DNA from: Agapetus fuscipes
Taxonomy: Eukaryota; Arthropoda; Insecta; Trichoptera; Glossosomatidae
NCBI GenBank assembly: GCA_951799405.1
Contig: OX637342.1
Coordinates: forward strand, 17,469,298 to 17,533,297
DNA: 64,000 nucleotides
Reading direction: 5' to 3'
The position numbers and the translations under genes are program-made. How positions within the stretch are numbered: the first letter of the stretch is position 1; every line of letters starts with the position of its first letter. Positions 10,040 through 21,654 of the stretch are shown one piece after another. Below the pieces are notes generated by a model. The model saw only the letters and a list, made by a program, of their open reading frames with translations, was not told the origin of the DNA and did no database searches.

Positions 10040-10700
10040 TGTCAAGGTTTCGCGTCCGTTGATCATATCGGGAATAACAATGCTTTGAAAATGTCAATGA
10101 CAAATTGATATTTAAACTATTTCATAAGGTACGTGCTTTAAAAATAGCTTGCAAAATAATTTGAATGGATTCTTATAATCAATTCATCAAATCAATTTAA
10201 AGTTCACTAAATGCATCTTTAAGACTTGTAAACGTTTTAGGGTTTAAATTAAGAACTGGTCTTCTTTACAGGATATTTATTTTACACTTAGATTTATTTT
10301 TACAGTTGTATTTCTTTTTTACAATTCAAATTTATGGTTTAGCAATTTACATTTATTTCACAGATGGTTTGTGTTTACTTATACTGTCTTTCGTGTTTAA
10401 AAGTAGAGTGTCGTATGAAGACTGACTCCTGCAAGCCGTTCGCGGCTTTTTTTATACTCCAGCAAAAGTAGTTGCTAGAAGCCAATTTTGCTGGAACCTT
10501 CGAGAGAACGGTCTTCTAAAAGCTTCGAGTACATAATGGTGATGATTGCTAATTAATCCCCTATAATATAAAATTCAACGGCCTCCCCATACAAAATAAT
10601 TGTGCGTTAATGGCATTCAAACTGAAGAACTCCTGAACAGATGCACGTCATATTCACAACAAATATTGTTCAGGACTTGGGATGTGCTTCCTCATCATTA
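10040..10700 (-). mobile_element. Probable decayed solo LTR
   Basis: On the minus strand, TATAAA at 10,456-10,451 is followed 33 bases later by an AGTCAGTC initiator-like word at ~10,423. The LTRs at 57.9 and 60.4 kb have the same pair with the same spacing, and a similar tttattttaca-rich stretch lies on the far side. The ends were not located, so the limits are approximate. Confidence 0.4.
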
Positions 10701-11040
10701 GTAGATTTTAAATTGTTGTTTTTTAAATAAATAAACATGATCAATCACAACACATTTTTATGTAAAACCTATGCGAGAAACAAAACTCATTTTGACATTC
10801 GAATTTCAAATAAATTGCCAGCCCTTCAACATAGGCTTCAAAGTTGCCATCGTTGCCATTGCCAAGTCGATTCTTTTTCGGTTGAATTCCGTTGAGTACC
10901 TACCTACCTATATTTTTTATTCATTTCAAAATTATACTTCAACCAGTTATAACATGTATTTTTTAGAAATAATGACGATCGATTAGGTCAACTTTTTATA
11001 TGAAACCATACTTATTGCGGCATTTAATTTTTTTTAAGTA
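10701..11040. other. AT-rich spacer
   Basis: Only short AT-rich frames; nothing recognised. Confidence 0.4.
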
Positions 11041-11044
11041 TTAT

Positions 11045-12900
11045 TACAATATACAATCTAAGTTGCATAGACGCATTAACATTTATAATTCATATTCAAT
11101 GCACTCCTGCACGGAGACACGAGTGAGTTTGCGCTTACAAATGCTGCATGTGTATTTACAAATAAAATTTTCAGCCTCTCATGACCATAAGACCTGCAAC
11201 TTTTGCTGACCTTTTCAGAAACAGGGGACACATTTGTTAAGTGAACCCATTTATGCGATATGGGTGGTAAGCCTCATACTAACCCTTAAGTCAAGGAATT
11301 TGAGTTTGAAAAATCCTTAAACAACGGTAATCTTAATTTATAATCTAAAGTTGCAAAAAAAGTAATTTGATGATTCAAATTGAATGCACGCCCACAAACT
11401 GGCAAATGTCATTTCACGCTAACATATAGTTGTGGCGCTTGATTTTTTTAATATTAGAATATAAATCTAAGTTGCACAGATACAATAACTTTTATAATTC
11501 ATATTCAATGCATGCCCCCCTGGAGACACGAGTGGATTCGCGCTTATAAATGCTGTATGTGAACTTACAAATTCAAATTAAGGCCTGTAATGAACATGAG
11601 CCCTGCAACTTTTGCCACCCTTTTCAAAAACAGGGGAAACATTTTTAAAATGAAACATTTTTCAAATGAACCATTTTTTGCTATATGGGTATTCAGGCTC
11701 ATACTAACCCATAAGTCAAGGAATTTCTAATTTAATCTAAGCTGCAAGGATATATATCATTTAAGATTTATATTCAATGCATTCCCACAAGCAGACATGT
11801 ATGATTTCGCGCTGGCACATGCCGCATGTGGACCTACATTATAAAGCCCAATCTCAAATGAACATAAGCCCTGCAACTCTTGCCATCCTTCCCTGAAACA
11901 TGGGTGACATTAACAATGTGAACCATTTTTCACAGTATGGGTGGTCAGCCGCATACCAACCTATCAGTCAAGGATTTGAGTTTGAAAAATCCTTAAACAA
12001 CGTTAATCTTAATTTATAATCTAAAGTTGCCAAAAAACTTATTTGATGATTAAAATTAAATGCACACCCATAAGCTGGCAAATGTCATTTCACGCTAACA
12101 TATAATGGTGGCACTTGATGTTTTTAGTATTAGAATATAAATCTAAGTTGAATAGATACATTTTATAATTCATATTCAATGCATGCTTCCATGGAGACAC
12201 GAGTGAGTTCCCGCTTAAAAATGCTGCATGTGAACTTACAAATTAAAATTAAGGCCTCTCATGCACATAAGCTCTGCAACTTTTGCCGACCTTTTCAGAA
12301 ACAGGGGGAACATTAGTTAAGTGAACCCATTTATGCGATATGGGTGGTGAGCCTCATACTAACCCTTAAGTCAAGGAATTTGAGTTTGAAAAATCCTTAA
12401 ACAACGGTTATCTTAATTTATAATCTAAAGTTGCACAAAAGAGATTTGATGATTCAAATACAATGCACACCCACAAGCTGGCAAATGTTTTTTCACGCTA
12501 ACATATAATTGTGGCACTTGATGTTTTTAATATTAGAATATTAATCTAAGTTGCATAGATACATTTTATAATTCATATTCAATGCAAATCAATTCAAATA
12601 TAATTCACACGCTCAGGCTGGCAAATGTTTTTTCACGCTAACATTATAATTGTGGCACTTGATGTTTTTAATTTTAGAATATAAATATAAGTTGCATACA
12701 TACATTTTATAATTCATATTGAATGCATGCCCCCAAGCAGACATGAGTGAGTTTGCGCTTACAAACGCTGCATGTGTAATTACAAATAAAAATTTCAGCC
12801 TCTCTTGACCATAAGCCCTACAACTTTTGCCGGCCTTTTCAGAAACAGAGAAACATTCGTTCAGTGAACATTTTTTTAAGGTACCTATGGGAGGTCAGAC
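11045..12900 (-). repeat. Cluster of family A copies in a higher-order array
   Basis: Four diverged A-like units (tails at ~11,050, 11,467, 12,145 and 12,680) alternate with a spacer that starts gagtttgaaaaatccttaaa and continues acaacgg..atcttaattta. This spacer is seen at ~11,299, 11,975 and 12,379, with a partial at ~12,600. A more typical, younger A copy at ~11,735-11,965 interrupts the array. The pattern suggests tandem duplication of a ~410-bp A-plus-spacer block followed by a fresh insertion. Confidence 0.75.
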
Positions 12901-13059
12901 TCATACCTCATGCTTCATACAAGATACTCAGAACATGAAAGAACTAAATAACCCTTTTACCGCAATTTTTTTTCAAATTACTTCTTAAAGCATTTAATTA
13001 CTATGAAGGAGGTGTGAGGAAAAATTATTGCGAAGCCAGACTTACACTGCCCGAAGGAC

Positions 13060-13097
13060 CTAGCAGACAGCCGTGCGCAGCACGGTCAGTCTGCTAG
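13060..13097. other. GC-rich perfect-stem hairpin
   Basis: ctagcagac at the left pairs with gtctgctag at the right, and gccgtgc pairs with gcacgg around a 3-base loop, with one small internal mismatch. It stands out in AT-rich DNA. It could be part of a MITE or a terminator-like structure; too little is visible to choose. Confidence 0.45.
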
Positions 13098-13468
13098 TTT
13101 CTTATAAAATCTCTTTACCCCAGGTACTTATAATAATTAATCCTACTTATATACAGCTCCCATAAGCTACAAATGTTACATCTACCTACCTAAATTATTA
13201 TTATCTGTATTTGCTATTTATGTACATAACAATACATAATATATTAAATACTCTTTGCTAGTTTAACAAATCATCTACCTTAATCAAAAAGAGTAATCAC
13301 AAAGGTTCAGCCAAACAGCAACTGTATGTAGCGTGTGAAATTGGCCCCACTAGCGACATCCTGATATGACGATACACGGCCGAGTTGCTAGGGAAAAGTC
13401 GCATCAATATTTTGCTATTGGTTTCTAAAGACCAATGCCTTGAGATGTACTATTTTTCAATATAAGAT
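13098..13468. other. Spacer
   Basis: AT-rich; no repeat family or gene recognised. Confidence 0.35.
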
Positions 13469-13469
13469 G

Positions 13470-13700
13470 TTGCATAAGATGCAACTACCGGCAAGGTTTC
13501 CTCAGCCAACACAAGAAATGAGAACTAGCCCCCCCCCGGGAGCTGGGAAACCCCCACTTCAACTGAATGTGGTTGGTGTCAGGCCAGCCCCCTTACCTGT
13601 AAAAATAAATAGGTCCCGAAGCGCCACATGCGACTCCTTCGGGGATAACGCAGGCAAGAAGTTACACTATATGTGTAGCTTAGTTGCGAAGCTATCATTC
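13470..13700 (+). repeat. SINE C, head missing
   Basis: Begins at the body (ctaccggcaaggtttcctca), passes cgggagctgggaaaccccca and ttacctgtaaaaataaatag, and ends with the full tail (ccttcggggataacgcaggc, aagttacactatatgtgtag). The short ORF reading through it is not a gene. Confidence 0.85.
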
Positions 13701-14520
13701 AATAAACCGTCCGGTATTTTATGTATTCATATAAAAAGCTTTTATCTTAAAATTCTTACATTTCAAAAATCTTGCTTATCAGTTGTAGTCCAATTTTTTT
13801 TCAACAAAACCCCTTTCATACGAATTATAAACAGCTTCGAACCTTGTTTCGCCTGAGGTGCTTTTCAAGTTCACATACATTTTTCTCGAATACTCAATAC
13901 TTCGCGTATTGTGAAAAAACTCGTACTACGGGTACGGGCACAAAATAAAATAATCTAAAAATGCTCAAACTGAAAAATGCGGTTGTACATAGCGCTTCAG
14001 TAGAATAAAATGCTTTCGCTTTTCAGCGTCACCTTGAAAAGGAAATTCTCCATCCTGTCCACGGCCATGCCTCTTCAGGCAGATCAGTAAAGTTTGCAAC
14101 TGCCAGTCTCAAGTTCAGTACCCCGCTGGTCTCTCACGCGTGCGGTCGCGTGCGGTCCGCAGCTTTCTGACGCAAGAAAAGCCTTCGCACGTGCGATAGG
14201 GTACGTTCCTTGCACCCTAAAAACTGACAATTAAACGCGTGAATTTTTTGTGGAAAATTTAAATCATTTTTTTTTATGTTGAGTGCTGGTTTATGCTGTG
14301 TTTCTGAGTGGTAAAATTTTCATATTTTTGTGTTGTGATTATAAACTTTTTTTTACATTTTCAGACGTATTTCTAAGCCTTTATTTTCTTCTATAGAACT
14401 CTAACATTGAAAAATTAATAGTTGGAATGTTGCTTGATGATTATTTTTTTTTACAAATATTAGTTTTTCTGAATTTCTATCAAAGATGCGTTACAAATCC
14501 TAAGGAACTTTTTAAAAAAA
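13701..14520. other. Spacer with a GC-richer pocket
   Basis: At 14,030-14,210 the sequence is noticeably richer in G and C (cacgcgtgcggtcgcgtgcg) than its surroundings. A promoter or untranslated first exon is possible but nothing confirms it. The rest is AT-rich. Confidence 0.3.
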
Positions 14521-14521
14521 A

Positions 14522-14822
14522 AATTAAGAAATCCCGTGCGGGAGACTCCCTAGATTCTAAAGACTCTAGGGGTCTATGACACTTGTTGTAGTGCCGCAGA
14601 GGTGTACGAGCTTGGTCGTCGCTACAAAGCGCCAATACTCAAGCAAGACCCACTTGCTGTAAGGCTGGATGGACCGGTTATTGGTTAAGGTTTATGAATT
14701 TTTTAACCCAGCGAAGAGCAAATTTGAAAATATAAATGGTATTTTTTTGTGCTCCGCCGGGATTCGAACCCACAAACTTCCCATTCAGAGTCCGCAGTGT
14801 TACCACTGAGCTACGGACCGGT
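14522..14822 (-). repeat. SINE B, tail type 2, full length
   Basis: Tail type 2 is on the left (cccgtgcgggagactcccta, tgccgcagaggtgtacgagc), then the body in reverse (aagacccacttgctgtaagg, cagcgaagagcaaatttg), then the tRNA head (cgggattcgaacccac, gagctacggaccggtc). It shows that this tail belongs to the same body that elsewhere carries tail type 1. Confidence 0.85.
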
Positions 14823-14971
14823 CAAATATTATTGGTCTTTGCATTTTTTTTATGCAAAAAGATTTCTTAGGTTCTTTATCTCGACAAATTAATAGAATTA
14901 CTTACAAAGTATTTAACACCTTTAAAAAAGCATTTCAAGTGTCGAAAAAAGAAAATAATTCTGCATCTAAA

Positions 14972-15475
14972 AATCTAAATCTAAGCTGCAAAGATATGTA
15001 TCATTTGAGATTCATATTAAATGCATTCCCACAAGCAGACATGCATAATTTCGCGCTTACACATGCTGCATGTGGACCTACAATATAAAAACCCCAATCT
15101 CAAATGAACATAAGCCCTGCAACTCTTGCCGACCTTCCCTGAAGCAGGGGTGACATTGGCAAAGTGAACCATTTTTTACAGTATAGGTGGTCAGCCGCAT
15201 ACCAACCTATCAGTCAAGAAGTACAAGCAATTAATACAATCAAATATATAAAACAAATAAAGTCTAAGCAATTAAACAGTAAAAAATTTAAAAAAACTAC
15301 AACACATATTTTTTAAATTTAAAAGCCTTAGCTTTAACCGCCAGCATTACATTTCTTTCGATCCTTGCATACTTCTTTCATTTCATCCAGAGCCATAACC
15401 TTTTTCATACAAGCTCTCCTTTTATTATGACTCATGAAAAATTATATTCCTCGTTTCCTGCAATTGGTAGATACA
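14972..15475 (-). pseudogene. LINE1 3' end: C-terminal codons, 3' UTR and family A
   Basis: On the minus strand, codons related to HNKRRACMKKVM and EVCKDRK (15,440-15,340) are followed by an AT-rich 3' UTR and then a complete family A block (15,222-14,972). This is one of three places (with 32.3 and 63.2 kb) where the LINE C-terminus is directly continuous with family A. Confidence 0.75.
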
Positions 15476-15479
15476 TTAT

Positions 15480-15990
15480 CAAACTCATTATGCCCTTGCA
15501 ACATATCTATTTTTACAATCTGTAGTGCCTTTGGGATGACCAGGGGTCATGAAAATCAATAAACATTCAATAGAAAATATAAAGGAAAAAGATATTTACA
15601 TTATAATATATTATTTGACAAATTGACCAAATATATCCAAATAATATATCCTTGGATTTTCTTTTATACAAATAAATTACAACTACAATTTTTTTAAATT
15701 GTAACAATAATTAACGATTATTTTTTATGGCTACTAAAAACTATCAATATTCAAATCAAACATTTAAAATGATGAAAACAAAACGTAGCACATTTTTTTC
15801 TCGAGCTGTTTTCTGCCATTATCAATCATACTTTATTTCGCTAAGCGTCGCTTGATTTCCGCTTGGAATCGCCTAGATTTACCGTTCCGCCCCAAGGAAG
15901 TTTCCAACTTACACACGAGCGGCAAACTTTTGAAATATTGAGAAATATGAGACTTTAAATATTTAAAATTTGTGCCGATATCTGATGGCG
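15480..15990. other. AT-rich spacer
   Basis: No gene or known repeat recognised. Confidence 0.4.
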
Positions 15991-15999
15991 GACAAAACG

Positions 16000-16170
16000 A
16001 AGTCTGTACGCGGAGTATAAGACATTTACATAGATTCCCATCGTTCGCGTAAATTTTAAAAGTATGGAATATACGACAACACTCCTAGGGAGCGTTTTAG
16101 TTTTTCTACATTTTTTTCGATTTACTTGATCGAGGGGAGTTTATGTAATGTTTTTATACTCGGGGCAATT
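16000..16170. mobile_element. MITE M copy (..GAGTATAA ends)
   Basis: The tips gcggagtataagacattt and gtttttatactcgggg are inverted partners. The inner words (tttctacattttttt, cgatttacttgatcgagggg) recur at 22.15, 31.4 and 44.2 kb. Confidence 0.6.
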
Positions 16171-16311
16171 TAGCTTGTGCCAATTATAATTTATAATTGT
16201 TGGCAACTGTTACGGTCAAAAGCTATAATTCGACATGTAAAGATACTCGAAGATCAAAGCAGCTAAATAACCAATCGATTGTAAATTTATAAAGTTTGTA
16301 ACAAAACACAG

Positions 16312-16570
16312 CTTAAAGATTTTAAATTATGATTACGGTCGTTAGACATTTTATAGAATGAACAAAAACAGATTTTACTGACCGTGCAAAAGAGAAGAAC
16401 GATTTTCTCCACGTTTCGTCGGAGTCATATCTGACGTCCTCAGGAGGCGTGTGTCTTCTACAAAGAAGAAGCATGAACTGTTGAATGATTGCTGTTTGAT
16501 CGAGGCCGAAGGTTGTAGGTACTTTTATTAACCTTCGGTGACGCATCCATAGATGTCGCAATAGCTCCAC
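16312..16570 (-). repeat. Repeat F with CTGANGAN hairpin
   Basis: Shares attttaaattatgattacgg and tcgttagacattt with the copy at 24.6 kb. The minus strand reads CTGAGGA, C, GTCAGA, tatgac, TCCGAC, GAAACG. The family also occurs as a palindrome at 29.0 kb. Confidence 0.7.
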
Positions 16571-16817
16571 TTGTACAGAAGGACGATATTATGTCTTCCT
16601 AAAAACACAGTTTTATTTGCGTTGTAGTAAAAATTATGAAAAATTTATTTATCTTGACAAATGTGTACTTACCCTAAGTATAAAACACTGCGTGAATACT
16701 TAACCATAAGTGTTAACAAAATATGTATTTGGTATATTCATTAACGTCTCTAAAGATTTTTTTGGTTTACGAGATACTTGAGTATTTACGCAATACCTAC
16801 TCAACGTAGAGATCAAT

Positions 16818-17005
16818 AATCTAAGCTGCCAAGACATGTTAAATGCATGCCCACAGACAGACTTAACAAATAAAAACTCACATGAACATAAACATTGCAA
16901 CTCCTGCCGCCTGCCTTTCCCTGAAACCGGGGGGGCGTTGGCAAAAGTGAACCAATTTTTACAGCACGGGTGGTCAGCCTCATCCCAATCTATCAGTCAA
17001 AGAAA
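16818..17005 (-). repeat. Family A repeat, shortened
   Basis: Tail aataatctaagctgccaaga, then catgcccacagacagac; the middle is deleted, and the head ends at caatctatcagtcaaag. Confidence 0.75.
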
Positions 17006-17169
17006 ACATATGCTAGGATATATTGTGTGTTTTATAATCTCAGGATTTTTTTTTTTTTAATAAAAGTATGAAATGCATGCGCAATGTATTCCTACTGACC
17101 CTTATAACAAACAAACCTAGGTTCTACAAAAATACATTATTTTAGTAATTATATCAACAGATATCTTAA

Positions 17170-17285
17170 AAAACTTGTTTGGTTAAAGGATTTTGTAACG
17201 AATTCAAAAATAAATTTGGCACATCTGTACCGTTTCGGGGTAAACGCGGCGAGAATAAGACACTATATGAGTAGCTTAGTATTGT
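17170..17285 (+). repeat. SINE C tail fragment
   Basis: The words ccgtttcggggtaaacgcgg, cgagaataagacactatatg and agtagcttagta match the SINE C 3' end. Confidence 0.6.
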
Positions 17286-17828
17286 TAGCGTCTCATATAT
17301 TATATTTTGAAAGCTCTCAAATAGTGTGTATTCTAACACAATATATTTTATTAACACTGTAAAATTGCTTTCCAGTATCTGTATTTTTTTTTAAGTAAAA
17401 CGTTTATTCTATCTTATTAACATTCATGTGTGAAATAAGAGGATAAAAATAAGATCACACTCTTGTACAATTCTAAAATATAGCACCGGAAACTTCACGT
17501 TCCGACCAGTGCATGTGTTGTCGGTGGCATTTTAATGAAATTGATCTGCGAACATTTCCGTTTGGATTATAAATCAAAAACAATCCTAACGGCTCTCCAG
17601 TGGTCGCCAACGCCAAATAAATTAATTACTCCCGCCAAAAACTTATCATTAATAGGCGCAAATAAATTACGTGGAGGGGGCAGGGCTGGTCAAACATGAT
17701 CTACATATTTGCAGTTATTAAACCTAGTTACATGTTCTTCTCTTATTGCCGCTTCCATATGAAACGGAACGAGTATGAGGCTAGGTTTTCGCAATGGTCC
17801 AATTTTTGCATACCTATATACAGGACGG
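17286..17828. other. AT-rich spacer
   Basis: No supported feature. Confidence 0.4.
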
Positions 17829-18115
17829 GTATGATGATGATGATGATGATGATGGATGATTTCTTTCCTGTGGCGCCATTTAATGGTCCAGGACCATCTC
17901 AAGGGCGCCATGGCTTCTGGAGAAAAGCAGTGTCTTCAGTTCCTTTCTGAAGGTGGTGGTAGGCTGGTTCGCGCGAACACCGACGGGCAAATTGTTCCAG
18001 GCAACCGGCCCGGCCACCGCAATGAGGAGGGTTTGGTCCAATTTCTCCGATTCCTTTTGCCAAGCCGCATTCGCAGCGGATTCACAGTAATCCTATCATT
18101 AGTCTTCTTCTTGTT
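17829..18115 (-). pseudogene. L2/CR1-like LINE C-terminus with (ATC)n tail
   Basis: On the minus strand the frame reads LLIAVAGPVAWNNLPVGVR then FRKELKTLLFSR, the usual end of L2/CR1-type reverse-transcriptase ORFs (GDRAF..AP..WN.LP ... F.K.LKT.LF). It is followed by a 3' UTR and an (ATC)8-type tail at 17,829-17,853. Only the last ~70 codons remain. Confidence 0.8.
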
Positions 18116-18479
18116 ATTATTATTTTTATTAAATTCCTCATGCTATCTGTGATTGAGAGTGCAACAAGAGGTATGATATTAGCAACAGTACAATTGAACC
18201 GCTTACTTTTAGAGTCATGGGCGCGTCTCTGGCACAGAGGTTCTTATTTTGTCGTGCCGTTGCTTTTACTTCGCACGAAGATCTTCCGCTACTTGAGAAA
18301 ATATACAGCTTTGTATGAGTGTTCAATGTGCTGTGGGTCCTTCTAGCACATACATACAGGATGAGCATGAGGTGGGTCTGAGCATACCGTGGTGAGCATA
18401 GAAATCTTAAATCTAAGTTGCAAAGATATATATTTAACTGATATACAGAGTAACTATTTGCCGAGCTCTCTAAAGAGGC
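18116..18479. other. Spacer with a family A tail scrap
   Basis: aaatctaagttgcaaagata at ~18,410 matches the reverse of the family A tail. Nothing else was recognised. Confidence 0.4.
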
Positions 18480-18718
18480 CTTTTTTTATTTTTACAAGCA
18501 AAAGGGTGGCCATACGCCAACCACTTCAGTTGAAATCGGGGTATTTCCAGCTCCCAAGTACTCATTTCTTGTGAAAGCTCAGGAAACCTTACAAGTATTA
18601 TATTTAAATTGGACACACTGAAACAGAAATCATTCCTGACACTCTCAGTCGGAATCGAATCCAAGCTCTCGGCGTGGATTGCATGTATTCTACTAACTGA
18701 GCTGTCGACTGAACAATG
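18480..18718 (-). repeat. SINE C copy
   Basis: Left to right: caaccacttcagttgaaat, tttccagctcccaag, ctcatttcttgtgaaagctc, tcctgacactctcagtcgga and tctactaactgagctgtcga, which is the full minus-strand SINE C body and tRNA-like head. The conserved tail is absent. Confidence 0.8.
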
Positions 18719-19025
18719 AACATATCGGACCACCGAGAGTTTTTTTCTAAAATATGTATAAAAGACTTTATGGTATTAGTAAACAGTGATATAAATATAA
18801 AAAACCAGGTGTGTTTATCGATCATTTATCTAAATTATCCAATTAAAAAAACGTGTGTCTTAAAAAAAGGTCAACAAAAAAAAATGGAAATATTTCGGAA
18901 ATGTTTTTTTCTTTTCAATTGCAGAATGATTCCATGTTTTAATTTTAAAATTGAAGCATACGTATTTTTAAATGAAAAAATTTGGAAAAAGTTTTTCCAA
19001 GAAATTTAATTAATCACAGAGTTTT
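18719..19025. other. AT-rich spacer
   Basis: The 97-codon open frame here is lysine/phenylalanine-rich low-complexity sequence without a domain. Confidence 0.35.
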
Positions 19026-19029
19026 CAAA

Positions 19030-19118
19030 TTTTGCGCCCTTCCCTGAAATAGGGGTCACATTGGTAAAGTGAATGGTTTTTTACAGTATGGGTGGTCAGC
19101 GTCGTACAAAGCTAAAAT
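19030..19118 (-). repeat. Family A head fragment
   Basis: gcccttccctgaaatagggg and ttttacagtatgggtggtca match the reverse of the family A head. Confidence 0.65.
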
Positions 19119-19309
19119 AATATTGTTTTTAAATACAGCGGATGGCTTGGCTATAAAAATATTAATAAGTAATTATGAAATGTTATTAAATTTCCAGAGC
19201 GGAAATTAGATTTTAATGATGTGCCAAAGATACAAATTACAATCAAAGCAAAAAGATACAACTTAATATTTAATATAAATACTTCAACATAAAGATACTA
19301 TCATTTAGA

Positions 19310-19582
19310 CCAGTCCGTAGTCTAATGGTTAACATTTCGGACTTGTGATTGGAAGGTAGTGGGTTCGAATCCCAGAGGAGCACGAAGAAATGTTTCATTT
19401 TTCAAATTTGCTCTTCGCTGGGGTGAAAAATTAATCTGCCTTTTCCAAAGACCGTTCACTAAAGGTCCATCCAGCCTTACACCAACTGGATCTTGATTGA
19501 GAATTGGTGCTTCTTCAGCGACGACCAAGCTCGCAGAGGGCTCTTCAGGTGGGATACAAAAACAGCACTGTAAAAAAATGGT
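19310..19582 (+). repeat. SINE B, tail type 1, truncated end
   Basis: The tRNA-like head has an excellent box A (tagtctaatggttaac) and box B (gggttcgaatcccag). The body and start of tail type 1 (ctcgcagagggctcttcagg) are present; the end is cut by the next element. Confidence 0.85.
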
Positions 19583-19584
19583 TC

Positions 19585-19860
19585 GAAATCTAAAGCTAAG
19601 CTGCAAAGATATATATATGATTTACGATTCATATTAAACGCATTCCCACAAGCCGGCGTGTATAATTTCGCGATAACACATGCCGCATGTGGACCTACAA
19701 AATAAAAACCCAATCTCAAATTAACATAAGCCCTGCAACTCTTGCCGACCTTCCCTGAAACAGGGGTGACATTGTTGCCAATTTCACCCCTGTTGAACCA
19801 TTTTTACAGTATAGGTGGTCAGCCTCAACCAACCTATAATTCAGGGAATAAGTCAAGGTT
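19585..19860 (-). repeat. Family A repeat
   Basis: Tail aaatctaaagctaagctgc on the left, tgccgcatgtggacctacaa, cttccctgaaacaggggtga, then a short internal duplication of the noncoding gttgccaatttcacccctgt word before the head. Confidence 0.8.
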
Positions 19861-19900
19861 CACTTTATTAATATATCTTTGCAACTTAGATTATACAAAT
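19861..19900 (+). repeat. Family A tail fragment
   Basis: atatctttgcaacttagatt in plus orientation abuts the head of the preceding minus-strand copy. Confidence 0.5.
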
Positions 19901-21280
19901 ACATAAAAATACATACCTACGTACAGCTATTTTTAAAAATAATACTGACATAACTCAAATCAGCTGATTGGCTCTTAATTTACTCGCTACAAAAAAAAAC
20001 ATACGTCAAAAAAAACGTACTTGGTATTAATTTATGTATGAAAATCGTGTCTTCTTTTTGACGTGTGGTCCAAAAAAAAAATGTGCAAAATAATGCCGTT
20101 GACCTCTAGAGCAGATTTTTGTCAGTCCTGTACCTCAAATACAGCATTTAGTTTATACTTTTTTTTTAAATGTATGAAAACTTTAACGCTCTATAGAGGC
20201 GCTGTTTGTATATGCATACTAAAATGAGATTGATCTTAATTGGGTCGGCAGATCAGTGGTACATTCTCATCGCCCACCGCCAAACAACGCGGACCATCAG
20301 TGCGTTTGGAATTTTATATTCTAATCACGCACACGCCAAAAAACGGGACAGGATTTGGTAACATTTTTTATTTTGTTCAATTTACGTTGTAGTCATTTTA
20401 CTTGTAAATAATTTTAAGAACGCTTTATAACCCATCGTTTTTGTTTCATTAACTTTATGATCTTCGTAAAAGAGTAAAAGTAATGGAAAAAATCAAGCGT
20501 GTTAACTACTCATTTACTCAAATTATAAAAGTTACAAAATATTTATAACTTTAAAATGATAACCACAAAAAAATATTTTAAACATACGTTTTTTTTACAT
20601 TTTGTACTGTTTTTTTTCATGTGCTATTGTTGTAAATGTTTTTTTTATTTTTTTTAATAACTGAATTATACATTATTTTAGTGTCACAATAAACCGATTT
20701 TTGATAATGTCAATGGTTGTAGAGAAACTATAGAAAAACTGTTTACAAGAAATTTTAATGAAAGAGTTTTCTTTTTTTTCAGAAGCATAATTTTTTGAGC
20801 AAAAAATTAATCAAAGCAAAAGTAAATTAAAACTTTGTTTGTTTTCTATTTGATTATAAAAAATAAGTAGAATATATCTTCTCAAAAACATTTCATATTA
20901 TCAAAAATCGGCTTGTTATAATTTAATAGAACTTGAGACATGTTCAAAATAATAATATAATTCAGCAAATGCAGAATATCGTAATGCCAATTTTAAATAA
21001 GCCACCGTTGCTCTGAATCTGTCAAATCTTTCAGGATGCTGTCATTAATCGAATATTGTTTTCGTTTGAGTTTTCACACATTTGACGTTAATGTGGTCAC
21101 AATAATTTTCCCAGCATTCTTTAAGTATTGTATCTAGAATTTGTGAAAATATGTATTAATAGTGAACATTATAGATGTGAAGGTACCTACGTTAATTTGA
21201 TCATTAAAACTCATTATATTTTACTACTTATAGAGAGATCAAAAGTCAAAAGTATACAATATTTGAGAATGACTGTAACT
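19901..21280. other. Long AT-rich region, no feature seen
   Basis: About 1.4 kb without a recognisable repeat family, coding motif or RNA. It is the longest such stretch in the first half of the window. Confidence 0.45.
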
Positions 21281-21284
21281 GTTA

Positions 21285-21440
21285 CTCCGTCACCATCTCA
21301 ATAGTAGTGACCAGAGCCTCTGCAGATTAGCCTAATTTGTTTTACTATCCTTTCATATCTCTTTTAATTTATTCATATCCATCACCTTTTTCATACATTT
21401 CTTTAGTTCACGTTCGCGTTGTATATCCCATCCTTTCACA
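21285..21440 (-). pseudogene. LINE2 C-terminus fragment
   Basis: On the minus strand the codons correspond to the KEWDIQ..ERK..KCMKKVMDM end of LINE2 (compare 61.9 kb). The 3' end reads ggagtaacagttacag, the same microsatellite-like tail as the copies at 55.0 and 62.05 kb. Confidence 0.6.
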
Positions 21441-21514
21441 ATTCTACCAATCTGAGAAATGTGCTAATTACGGCAAGGTATGTATGTATTTGCCGCCAAA
21501 TTAAAATAGGAAAG

Positions 21515-21600
21515 TTTGTTTATCGACGATCAAGCTAGTAGAGGCCTCTTTACTTATAATTCCCCCGAAACAGCGCTCTTAAAAAAAAGAAAATTTTCAT
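21515..21600 (+). repeat. Tail type 1 fragment
   Basis: gatcaagctagtagaggcct and gaaacagcgctct match the SINE B/LINE tail. Confidence 0.5.
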
Positions 21601-21654
21601 TTATTTCATTTACTAACAAAGAAAAAAATCATTACCTGGAAGCATTTTTTTAAT

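Noticed and set aside
17690..17911. ORF with a poly-histidine run
   Set aside because: The run is the (ATC)n tail of the minus-strand L2/CR1-like LINE, not a coding feature.
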